Assembly (NCBI GenBank): GCA_020831525.1
Contig: JAFIGH010000051.1
Location: 1-35,784 of the forward strand
Length of the DNA stretch: 35,784 nt
From: Opitutales bacterium
GTDB lineage: Bacteria > Verrucomicrobiota > Verrucomicrobiia > Opitutales > Oceanipulchritudinaceae
Reading direction: 5' to 3'
Shown here: positions 6,394-14,862 of the stretch, piece by piece
Layout: each line of letters begins with the position of its first letter
How positions within the stretch are numbered: position 1 is the first letter of the stretch
Translations under genes and position numbers: made by a program
Notes under the pieces: model-generated
What the model saw: only the letters and a program-made list of their open reading frames with translations
Told to the model about the DNA's origin: nothing
Database searches by the model: none

Positions 6394-9295
6394 AGGCACA
6401 CCCCGGCGCCGCGAAGGAGTGCGGCCGGTTCTGACCGTTTTCAGCGGACTGCTGTTGATTGCGGTGATCACGCCCCTTGCGCAATTTCTTACGATCCTGA
6501 CAATCAATTCCGCGATGGAGACCACGACCCCCGCCGGCTGGGTGGTGGGTGTGATTTTCAGCCTTGCCCTCGCGGGCGTGGCTCTGCGGTCTCTCGCCAA
6601 GCGCGACCTGTGGAGCCGAGCGGAGCTGGCGCTTCTCTACACGATGCTGGCGATCGCCGTGCCGGTGATGAATCTCGGGCTCATGCGCCCGTTCTTCAAC
6701 GCGGGCCACGCTGTGCTGCGTGAGTATGTATATCAGGGCACTTCGACCTACCGCACGGCCTACGACGTGCTGGACGACCGTTGGTTCCCAAAGGTGCCGT
6801 CCTTTGAAGGTCTTGCATGGAACAAAGCCGACCGTCTTCTGCGGCTCCTCGAGGATGGTGCGGAGGCGCGGCGGCAGCGCGACGCCCGCCGCGCGGTGAC
6901 GCTCGCGCTCACCGACGAGCTGATGCGGCGGGAGTTGCTGGAGCGTGCGCAGGAAGACCCGGAGCATCCGGATCTCGCCGCCCTTCGCGAGAGCGTGCGC
7001 AGGTTGAGTTACGACGGCACACAGGAGATTCGTGCGCACGGTTTAGACGATGCTCTGCGTGAACTGGGCCTGCTGGTGCCGCTTCGCGAGCGCGCCGATG
7101 CGGCGGCGGCGGCAAGCCAGGTGGCCGCGGAGGTTCTCGGGGCGGAGATTGCGGCCTTCAATGAATGGCACGCGAGTTTGCTCCCGCGCAATCTCGAGAC
7201 GATGGATTTCAGCGCGCGGGAGCGCCTCATGGAGGCGATGGAGGGATTGACGCGGGAAGAGCGGGCCGCCAAGGAGGAAGCCGTCGGGCAGTTGGCAGGG
7301 CGCGTGGACGACTTCCGGCGCATGGTCACCGCGCTTTCCTTTTCGGACCGCGACCGGTTGCTCGAACAATTGCGCGCGCAGGAGGAGGAGCGACTGGCGG
7401 GTTTGTCACGGGCGGCGTTCGACGCCGAGCGCAACAGCTTTGTCTTCCGAATGACCCGTGAGGAACGCCGCGCCCTCATCCGGCAGGACGGCGACCTTGG
7501 CCCCAACCAGAATCTGTGGGCTGTCGAGTACAGCCTCTGGAGCGATTCTCAGGCACGCGAGGCGCGCGAGCGGGCCTCATGGCGGGAGAATATGGCCACG
7601 CTTGTGGAGGGGATACCATGGGGCCTCTACCTGCGTCCGCTCTTTTCGTGGGCCGTCCTCTTTCTCGCCCTGTATTTCTTTCTCATGTGTCTCGCAGAGT
7701 GGTTCCGCCGCAAGTGGGTGAGCCGGGAGAACCTCACCTTTCCGCTCGTCGAGATCGCCGATAACATCATCCGGCACGACTACCGCATAGAGCTAGGCGG
7801 AGACGGCTTGAATCCCGAGCGGCGCACGCGTCCGTTCTATCCGCTCGCCATGATGGGCTTTGCCGTGGGTTTCCTCATGCTCTTTTTCGAAGCCCTGAGC
7901 CATTACGGTTTTCTCGCCCGCGACGCCACCTTCTTTTTCCACTTCAACGACGATGTCTTTGTCCCCGCGGGCGGGGCCTTACGGGAGGTTCCCACGATGG
8001 TGTTCGTGCTTTCGCCCATCATCGTCGGGATCGTCTTCCTGCTCAGCCTTGAGGTGGGTTTTGCCATTTGGGCGACCTTTCTCATCTATGTTTTCGTGGC
8101 GTGGGTCGTCCGGATCATGTTTCCGAATCTCCAGGACAGCGGATGGACGGGATTCGGCGACGGACGCTTTTACCCGTGGCCGATGGAACAAATGCTCGGG
8201 GCCTGTATTGTTTTCGCCGCCTTCATGATCTGGAAGAGCCGCGGGAACACGGCTGTGCCGAAGACCGCGCAGGAGAAGGCAGAGGCCTATCTGCCGCCCG
8301 CGCTCACACGCTGGGGGCTTATTCTCACGCCGGTTCTTATCCTCGCGTTGCTCTGGAGCCTCGGCGTGCGTAGTATCGCGTTGCTCTCGGCCTTCAGCAT
8401 CGTGCTTCTCGCCGTGGCAATCGCGGCGGCACGGGTGCGGGCGGAGACGGGGCTACCGACGACCCACGTCTTTTATGAGAACACAAAGCTGCCCGTCATC
8501 CTCGGTCTCACCGGTGTTTCGGGGGCGAAGAATTACGCGGCTTTTGTGAATATCGTCTTTCTGCCGATGACGCTCCTTTTCCGCACGCTGCCGCAACAGC
8601 TTGAGAACATGGAACTGGCGCGGCGTTACCGGATTTCCTTCCGCACCGTGGCGGTGAGCGGAGCCTTCTCTTTCGCCACCGCGGTCGGCGTCGGTCTCGT
8701 CAGCTTCATGCTTTTCGCATTTTACCTTGGGCGCGACTTTTACGGGGGAGGCGACTTCCTTCCGCCGCACGCGGGCGAACCCGGCGGCGTCCAACTGGCG
8801 ACCTATCCGCTCTGGGTCTCGCACTTTCTCGGCGAGCCGGGGCTCGACCAGTTCGACTCGCCGAATTGGATTCGTATCGGCGCTATCGCCGTCGGCGCGG
8901 CGATCATCGGACTGCTCCTCTTTCTGCGGCAGAAATTCCTACGCTTTCCGCTCCATCCCGTCGGTTATCTACTGCTTCTATTGAGCATTCACTACGCTTG
9001 GGTGTCTCCCTATATGGGCACCGGCGAGACCCGCATCCTGCAGGGTTCGACGCTGTGGGGCGGGGCTTTCGTCGCGTGGCTCTTGAAGAAAATGATCGTG
9101 AAGTACGGCGGCATGACCTCCTACAAGCGGGCAAAGCCGTTTTTTGTCGGCCTTGTCGTGGGGTCGGTCGTATGTGTCTTCACGTGGAACATGATTCACC
9201 TCGTATGCGGGATCTACGCCCGCCGCGTGAACGAGCCCGGTGCTTTTGCCCGCACCTTCATCGAATACGTTCCCTACATACCCGCCCTTTACTGA
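6356..9295 (+). CDS. DUF6785/DUF6784-like polytopic membrane protein, putative OPT-superfamily transporter
   Basis: The 979-residue protein has a cytoplasmic Arg/Pro-rich N-terminus, about three membrane segments to residue 110, a long charged helical stretch (roughly 120-420, full of Glu, Arg and Ala), then about ten further membrane segments. Just after the re-entry into the membrane comes WVSRENLTFPLVEI, which matches the RERLTFPLVQL-type signature I associate with DUF6785. Near the end KYGGMTSYKRAKPFFVGLVV matches the DUF6784 C-terminal pattern. Relatives are thought to belong to the OPT transporter superfamily; substrates are unproven. The 300-residue soluble insertion after the first segments is unusual. 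The start is 38 bases inside the upstream ATPase gene, and the stop overlaps the next start (TGATG), so it is translated with the ABC genes. Confidence 0.85.
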   Translation: MNSKSQSDPSAPEGTPRRREGVRPVLTVFSGLLLIAVITPLAQFLTILTINSAMETTTPAGWVVGVIFSLALAGVALRSLAKRDLWSRAELALLYTMLAIAVPVMNLGLMRPFFNAGHAVLREYVYQGTSTYRTAYDVLDDRWFPKVPSFEGLAWNKADRLLRLLEDGAEARRQRDARRAVTLALTDELMRRELLERAQEDPEHPDLAALRESVRRLSYDGTQEIRAHGLDDALRELGLLVPLRERADAAAAASQVAAEVLGAEIAAFNEWHASLLPRNLETMDFSARERLMEAMEGLTREERAAKEEAVGQLAGRVDDFRRMVTALSFSDRDRLLEQLRAQEEERLAGLSRAAFDAERNSFVFRMTREERRALIRQDGDLGPNQNLWAVEYSLWSDSQAREARERASWRENMATLVEGIPWGLYLRPLFSWAVLFLALYFFLMCLAEWFRRKWVSRENLTFPLVEIADNIIRHDYRIELGGDGLNPERRTRPFYPLAMMGFAVGFLMLFFEALSHYGFLARDATFFFHFNDDVFVPAGGALREVPTMVFVLSPIIVGIVFLLSLEVGFAIWATFLIYVFVAWVVRIMFPNLQDSGWTGFGDGRFYPWPMEQMLGACIVFAAFMIWKSRGNTAVPKTAQEKAEAYLPPALTRWGLILTPVLILALLWSLGVRSIALLSAFSIVLLAVAIAAARVRAETGLPTTHVFYENTKLPVILGLTGVSGAKNYAAFVNIVFLPMTLLFRTLPQQLENMELARRYRISFRTVAVSGAFSFATAVGVGLVSFMLFAFYLGRDFYGGGDFLPPHAGEPGGVQLATYPLWVSHFLGEPGLDQFDSPNWIRIGAIAVGAAIIGLLLFLRQKFLRFPLHPVGYLLLLLSIHYAWVSPYMGTGETRILQGSTLWGGAFVAWLLKKMIVKYGGMTSYKRAKPFFVGLVVGSVVCVFTWNMIHLVCGIYARRVNEPGAFARTFIEYVPYIPALY

Positions 9296-12200
9296 TGACT
9301 TCCGGCCCCCGCAGATTCTTCCCCTTTCTCCTCGCGGCGGCGGCGCTGTGCGCCCCGGTGCTGAGCGGCTCCTTCAATGAGGAGATCGCCGGACGTATCC
9401 CGCCCACGCAGGTGAAGCAACTCGACGTAATCGAAGGCCTCTCCACCGCCTCGCTCAACGAGGTGGCGGAACATACCCGGCCCGAGCGCATACGCGCTCT
9501 CACGGAGGAACTCCTCGAACTCGACATTCCCGCCGTGGGCTCGCGCACGGTCGACGAGGACGGACGTTCGCCCGTCCACCGCTTCATCCAAGAACGCATC
9601 GAGGCGTTTGGAGGCGACGGGCTCGAGTTTGCCGGGACGCTCCGCTCGCGGATCGCCGCGCCGGTGGCCTTGGACCGCCTGCTCGACGCCGACGCGCGGG
9701 GCGAGCGGGCGCATGTGGCCTACGGCGGTGAACGCTGGGATGTGCATCCGCTCTGGCCCAATGGACCCATGCCGTCGCTCACGCCACGCGACGGCCTGCG
9801 CGGCCCGCTTGTCTATGTGCGGCAGGCGCGCTGGGACGACTTGCGGGGCATCGATTTGGATGGCGCGGTGGCAGTCATTGATTTCGGGGGAGGGCGCCGC
9901 GTGGAACGCCTTTTCTCGCTCGGAGCAGTGGCCGCCATCGTGGTCGAAGACGACCTCGTGCAGTACGAGAACGCGCGCATGCTTTTCACCAGCACGCCGA
10001 ATCCCTACCCGCGCTTTTTTATCGACCGTGCCTCCGCTTCCGGGCTCATTGAGGCGGGCCGTGCGAATGTCGAACGTATCCGCGCCGGAGAAGACGCGGC
10101 AAAGGCGCATATTGTCGGCGGCAATGTCTACGAGGCGCGTCCCGTGGAGAGTCTCTTCGCCTATCTTCCCCCGACCGATCCCGTGCGGTTCGAGGTCCGC
10201 GAATCCACGCTCCTCGAACTTATCGCTTCAGACTACGGCCTGACGGCGGAAGACCTTGCGGTGGCAAACGACCTCGAAACGCACGGCCTTGAGGCCGGGC
10301 AAACGATCCTCATTCCCGGCGGCCGCGGCTCTTACACCGTCCGCGCGGGCGAGCTTCTCGACCGGATATCCACGCTTTACGGAACAGACGCTTCGGAAAT
10401 CCGTGCGGCAAATGACCTTGCCCCCGGCGCATCCGCCCGCGCCGGGACAACGCTGACGATTCCGAACCGCGGAACCCCCATGGTTTTCTCCGTGCCGATC
10501 GACAGTGCTTCGGTCGTACCCGATGCTCCCCATGGTGCCCGTGCGATGGCGAATCTTGCCTCCGCCCTGACCCTCATGGAGCACTTCGCCACAAGCCGCT
10601 TTATCAACCGCAGGCGCGGTGTGGTCTTTGCCTTTATCGACGGTGACACACTCGGAGGACAGGGGAGCCGCTTGCTTGCCGAGTATTTCCTGGAACACCA
10701 GGGCGGCCTGACCCTGAGCGGCGGCACAACCGCAGTGGATGCCGAAGGCGTCATCCGCCGGTATGAAGAGGGCCTGCCGTGGATGCGCGGCGAGGCACCG
10801 CCGACAAGCGAGGATTCCGCCGCATGGATTGCTGAAGAGTGGCTCATGGGGCGCGTCGAGGAAGTCCGCATTTCCCTTGCGGAGAAACGCATCCCGGAGG
10901 TCCTCGCATTCAACCGGGCGGTGACGGAGGAGGAGCGGGAGGCCGCGCGCAAGCGCCGCGAATCCATCGAAGCCGAGTTGAACTTTATCGTCGACGTGCG
11001 GCGGCGCAGCCTCGACCTGCGGGTGACGGGCCGGGAGCGACTGCGTGCCTACGCGGAAATGCTCGAAGACGGGAACAAACGCGGGCGGCTACGGGAATAC
11101 GGCCTCGACCGGGAATCGCTCGCCGCCATCTTCGAACGCGAACTGGCCGAGGAGCAACTCGCGCGCAACAACCACGAAAACAACTTGGAAACGAGTGAGC
11201 GCCTCCTCGCGCACCTGCGCGGCGATGGCTCCAGCCGCCTCCGGATGGGTTGGCAGCTCGACCTCCTCGACGGCAGCAAGAATCTTGGAACGACGGGATT
11301 TCATTCGGACCGCCTCCGCGAAGGCCGCGGGGGGTCTTTCCTGAGTCGGGCGAATCCCCGCTTCCGTGCCGTCGCGGCGTTTGCGGCGGAGCGTGCGGGG
11401 TGGGAGGAGGACTACACCTTCATCGCCGACGACGACCGTGCCACGCTCTCTATAATCCCCACGCGCGCTGTACCGGTCTATGACGACTTCTGGCTCTACG
11501 GGGACGTACTCCTGATGCCGTTGTCGGGCCAAAATGACCGTACCCCGTTGCTCGATACGCCGGGTGACACATTGGAGAGCGTTCGGTTCGAGAACCTTGC
11601 CGTCCAGGCCCGCACGGCCGTGACGCTCGCGAAGCTCACGGTCGAGAGTCCGGTCGATTCCTCCATCGATATTACTGTGCTGCGGCGCGACATCTCGAGG
11701 TTGGTGGGGCGCACGACGCAGTTCAATATCCGTTCCGGTATCGACGCGCGCGATCCGGTCGCGGGCACGTATGTCTACCTGCCGATGGAACCCTCGGACG
11801 GGGCGTTTGTGGAGCCGAACGTTTCCGGGTTCTACGGCTACCGGCGCGGGGTAGTCGCCATCACGTTGCTCAACGGCTCCTTCCGTATGCCCGTCGAAAC
11901 ACAGGGATTCCACTCCCGTCCGCGTGTCTACGCCCACTGGCTCGACCGCGACGAGGGCCTCTTCCGCAAGGTCATGACGCAAGGGCAGGTCGGCACACAA
12001 CCGCAGACCAATGAATTCCAGTACCGGCGCGGCGCGGAGCTGGAGCGCAACCTTGTCCTCATCGACACATACCCGAAGGTCATTTTTCCCGGCACCGATC
12101 CGCACGAATACGACTCCATCGGAGGCACGCCGCGCGGAGCGGTGCGCATGCAGTTAGTCGACGCGGTGATCGAGGGCGAGCCGCGCGATTTTGCTGTCGA

Positions 12201-14862
12201 CAACCCGCTCGCCGACTTTCGCGAGGTGGATGTTGAGGGTGTGACGATCCATATGCCATTGGAGAGCCGGTTCCGGGCCGTTGTGCAGCGCGGTTTGAAT
12301 TACCGCATGCTCCTTGTCGGCAATGTGGAAGAGGGCGCGGGCATAACCCGCTCGCGCGGCGAGGGCATCAGCGTCGGTCCCGGCCCGGACGGCGACCGCA
12401 ACCTCTACCTTGCCCTCACGCCGTTTCACATCGCGGAGCAAATGGTGGCACTCGGGCGCCAGCGGCTCGATATCTACCGTACGTTCGGGATTTCCTCGCG
12501 GATGCTCGATGCCGCCGTGGAACGCGGCAGCGAGAAACTGGAAGCGGCGCGGGCGGCCAAGGAAGAGCGCGACTGGATGGATGCCGTCGGCTCTTCCCGT
12601 GAGTCGTGGGGCATCCTCGTGAAGAATTATCCGCGGATCCTCCAACTGGGCCGCGAGGCGGTCTTTTCCGTCATTCTCCTTATGGCGTTTCTCGTTCCTG
12701 CTTCGTGGTTCGCGCAGTCGCTCTTCACAAAGTCAAAGGGCATCGTCTCCAAGCTTGGATGGACCGCCGGTATTTTCACAGCGGGTACATTATTTCTCAA
12801 TTACTTCCACCCGGCCTTCCGTATAGCGCTCTCGCCCTTCATTGTCGTGATTGCGTTTACGATGATCCTCATGTCCGTCATCGTTATCGGGATCTGCTAC
12901 CAGCGCTTTGAGGTGCTCCTGCGACGCTTTCGCTCGGCCTCCGGTGAGGTGGAAAGCGAGGAAATCAGTTTCTTCAGCTCCCTGTCGACAGCCTTTTCGC
13001 TCGGCGTATCGAACCTGCGCAAGCGGATGTTCCGGACGGTCCTGACGGTCCTCACGGTCACGGCCCTCACCTTTTCAATCATTGCCTTCGTCGCCGTCAC
13101 CGGGCAGGACACGGTATCGCGCACAACGCTGAGCCTCGACACCTTCCTCGACGGCGAACGGGTGGATCCGCTGCCGCCGGCTTACGAGGGCGTTCTCTTC
13201 CGCGAGTTCCAGTGGCAGGAGTTTCCCGCCGCCGCCATCGACGCGCTGGAGACGGAGTTCGGCGACACACTCGGCATCACCGTGCGCGCCCACTACCTCG
13301 AAGTCGAGGGCGGCAACAACGCGGCGCGCGAGGGCGTGAACCAGATTCCCGTGCGCCACGCGGGCCTCACCCATGTCCTCACCGGTATTATGGTCTTCCA
13401 GCCCAATGAGCCGGAGTTCAGTAAACTGAACGAAGCCGTCACCGCCGGACAATGGTTCTTGCCCGAGCGCGTGGCGGACGACGGGCAGCGTATTCCGCCC
13501 GACCGCTTCAGTTTGATCCTCCCCGATATCGCGGCGCAGAATCTCGGGATCGAAGCGGAGGACCTTGTCGACGCCGACGGCAACCGGCGCCCGGACGGTG
13601 AACTGCCCCTCGTGCGGATGAGCGGCCATGAGTGGCGGGTTATCGGTATTTTGGATACGGACCGAGCCAATCAAATCCGGGATGTCAACGGGCGCAGTCT
13701 CGCCATGGTCGACTACCTGCGCAGCGGAATGCATCCCGCCGTGGGCGGAACTCTGGAGCAGGAGGGGGATTCCTTCCACATGAACTGGGCGCGGCTCGCC
13801 ATTGTCCCCTTCGCCGCGCGTCAGGACGTCGGGGCGAAGCTGCGCGCCGTGGCCCTCGCCTTTCCCGACAGTCTCGACCAAGACCGGTTTTTCCGTGACA
13901 TCGCCCTGCGTCTCAACCGGCCGTTCTTCGCGCACGGGGGAGGGGACGTGAGCTTTGTCGTGCCGCGCCAGACTTTTGATATGGCAGGCTTAGCCAAGGT
14001 GGTTCTGCCTATCATTCTTTGCATTCTCATCGTCATGAACACGATGCTCGGCACCGTGGAAGAGCGGAAGGGCGAGGTGGGCATGCTCGGGGCCATCGGC
14101 TTGTCGCCGCGGCAGATCTCGTTTCTCATGTTCTCGGAGTCGACGGTATTCTCCATCATGGGCATTGTTCTAGGAACTTTCGGGGGACTACTCTTTGCCA
14201 ACATTGTGCAGGGGCTGAACGCGGCGGATATCGCCTTCCTCAGTGGATTGTCGTTCAACTTCACCTCCATTCTTTCCATGCTTCTCGCGGCGGGTACCGG
14301 TCTTGTCGTGCTCATGGCTACGCTGATTCCCGCGAAACAGGCGGCGGCCCTTGCCGCCCCGAGCGGTATGGCGGCGTGGGAACTGCCGCCGCCGGGCGCT
14401 GACGGGACCATCCGCTTCGACCTGCCCTTTACGCTCACCCGCGGCAACGCCGTCGGCATGGCCGCGTTTTTCCGCCAGTTTCTCCTCAATCACACGGAAC
14501 CGACGAGCGAGGACTTCAATTGCCGTGAAGTGAGTTTGGAGCAAACCGAAGAGGAGGGACAGCCTGCCCTCATCCTGGAAACGGCGATGTGGCTGAGCCC
14601 TTACGATCTCGACGTCGCGCAGCGCTTCCGCATGCGCATGTATCCGGGCGACGCCGAGGGCGTCTACGCCGTGCGGCTGGTGCTCACGCGCTCTTCGGGA
14701 TCGGAGGACAATTGGCAGCGCACGAGCTACAACTTCCTCAATCTTGTCCGGCAGCAATTCCTCTTCTGGCGCAACCTCTCGCCCGAAGCCCGCACGGAGT
14801 ACATCAAGCAGGGGGCGTCCCTCCTCGCCGGTGAACCTATTGAAGAGACCCAACCCGCATGA
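9295..14862 (+). CDS. Giant fusion: LysM-containing, M28-peptidase-like ectodomain plus FtsX permease
   Basis: The 1855-residue protein starts at the ATG overlapping the previous stop (TGATG). Order: signal anchor (about 6-26); PA-like and M28-like region (about 30-560) interrupted by two LysM repeats at 299-343 and 347-391; a long helical and beta ectodomain to about 1117; three membrane segments (about 1120-1200); the first FtsX segment near 1245-1270 after LGVSNLRKRMFRTV; a second ectodomain of about 290 residues; the FtsX core from about 1563 with NTMLGTVEERKGEVGMLGAI; and a cytoplasmic tail of about 155 residues. LysM binds peptidoglycan or chitin-like chains. The M28-like part reads VVFAFIDGD where active enzymes have FxDxEE, and PIDS where they have HxD, so it looks catalytically dead. 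The FtsX half should pair with the minimal permease and the two ATPases upstream. Function is inference. Confidence 0.88.
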   Translation: MTSGPRRFFPFLLAAAALCAPVLSGSFNEEIAGRIPPTQVKQLDVIEGLSTASLNEVAEHTRPERIRALTEELLELDIPAVGSRTVDEDGRSPVHRFIQERIEAFGGDGLEFAGTLRSRIAAPVALDRLLDADARGERAHVAYGGERWDVHPLWPNGPMPSLTPRDGLRGPLVYVRQARWDDLRGIDLDGAVAVIDFGGGRRVERLFSLGAVAAIVVEDDLVQYENARMLFTSTPNPYPRFFIDRASASGLIEAGRANVERIRAGEDAAKAHIVGGNVYEARPVESLFAYLPPTDPVRFEVRESTLLELIASDYGLTAEDLAVANDLETHGLEAGQTILIPGGRGSYTVRAGELLDRISTLYGTDASEIRAANDLAPGASARAGTTLTIPNRGTPMVFSVPIDSASVVPDAPHGARAMANLASALTLMEHFATSRFINRRRGVVFAFIDGDTLGGQGSRLLAEYFLEHQGGLTLSGGTTAVDAEGVIRRYEEGLPWMRGEAPPTSEDSAAWIAEEWLMGRVEEVRISLAEKRIPEVLAFNRAVTEEEREAARKRRESIEAELNFIVDVRRRSLDLRVTGRERLRAYAEMLEDGNKRGRLREYGLDRESLAAIFERELAEEQLARNNHENNLETSERLLAHLRGDGSSRLRMGWQLDLLDGSKNLGTTGFHSDRLREGRGGSFLSRANPRFRAVAAFAAERAGWEEDYTFIADDDRATLSIIPTRAVPVYDDFWLYGDVLLMPLSGQNDRTPLLDTPGDTLESVRFENLAVQARTAVTLAKLTVESPVDSSIDITVLRRDISRLVGRTTQFNIRSGIDARDPVAGTYVYLPMEPSDGAFVEPNVSGFYGYRRGVVAITLLNGSFRMPVETQGFHSRPRVYAHWLDRDEGLFRKVMTQGQVGTQPQTNEFQYRRGAELERNLVLIDTYPKVIFPGTDPHEYDSIGGTPRGAVRMQLVDAVIEGEPRDFAVDNPLADFREVDVEGVTIHMPLESRFRAVVQRGLNYRMLLVGNVEEGAGITRSRGEGISVGPGPDGDRNLYLALTPFHIAEQMVALGRQRLDIYRTFGISSRMLDAAVERGSEKLEAARAAKEERDWMDAVGSSRESWGILVKNYPRILQLGREAVFSVILLMAFLVPASWFAQSLFTKSKGIVSKLGWTAGIFTAGTLFLNYFHPAFRIALSPFIVVIAFTMILMSVIVIGICYQRFEVLLRRFRSASGEVESEEISFFSSLSTAFSLGVSNLRKRMFRTVLTVLTVTALTFSIIAFVAVTGQDTVSRTTLSLDTFLDGERVDPLPPAYEGVLFREFQWQEFPAAAIDALETEFGDTLGITVRAHYLEVEGGNNAAREGVNQIPVRHAGLTHVLTGIMVFQPNEPEFSKLNEAVTAGQWFLPERVADDGQRIPPDRFSLILPDIAAQNLGIEAEDLVDADGNRRPDGELPLVRMSGHEWRVIGILDTDRANQIRDVNGRSLAMVDYLRSGMHPAVGGTLEQEGDSFHMNWARLAIVPFAARQDVGAKLRAVALAFPDSLDQDRFFRDIALRLNRPFFAHGGGDVSFVVPRQTFDMAGLAKVVLPIILCILIVMNTMLGTVEERKGEVGMLGAIGLSPRQISFLMFSESTVFSIMGIVLGTFGGLLFANIVQGLNAADIAFLSGLSFNFTSILSMLLAAGTGLVVLMATLIPAKQAAALAAPSGMAAWELPPPGADGTIRFDLPFTLTRGNAVGMAAFFRQFLLNHTEPTSEDFNCREVSLEQTEEEGQPALILETAMWLSPYDLDVAQRFRMRMYPGDAEGVYAVRLVLTRSSGSEDNWQRTSYNFLNLVRQQFLFWRNLSPEARTEYIKQGASLLAGEPIEETQPA

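Noticed and set aside
8866-9294. Extended N-terminus for the giant fusion protein
   Set aside because: It lies in the wrong frame inside the DUF6785-like gene; the ATG at 9295 overlaps that gene's stop and is followed by a signal-anchor sequence.
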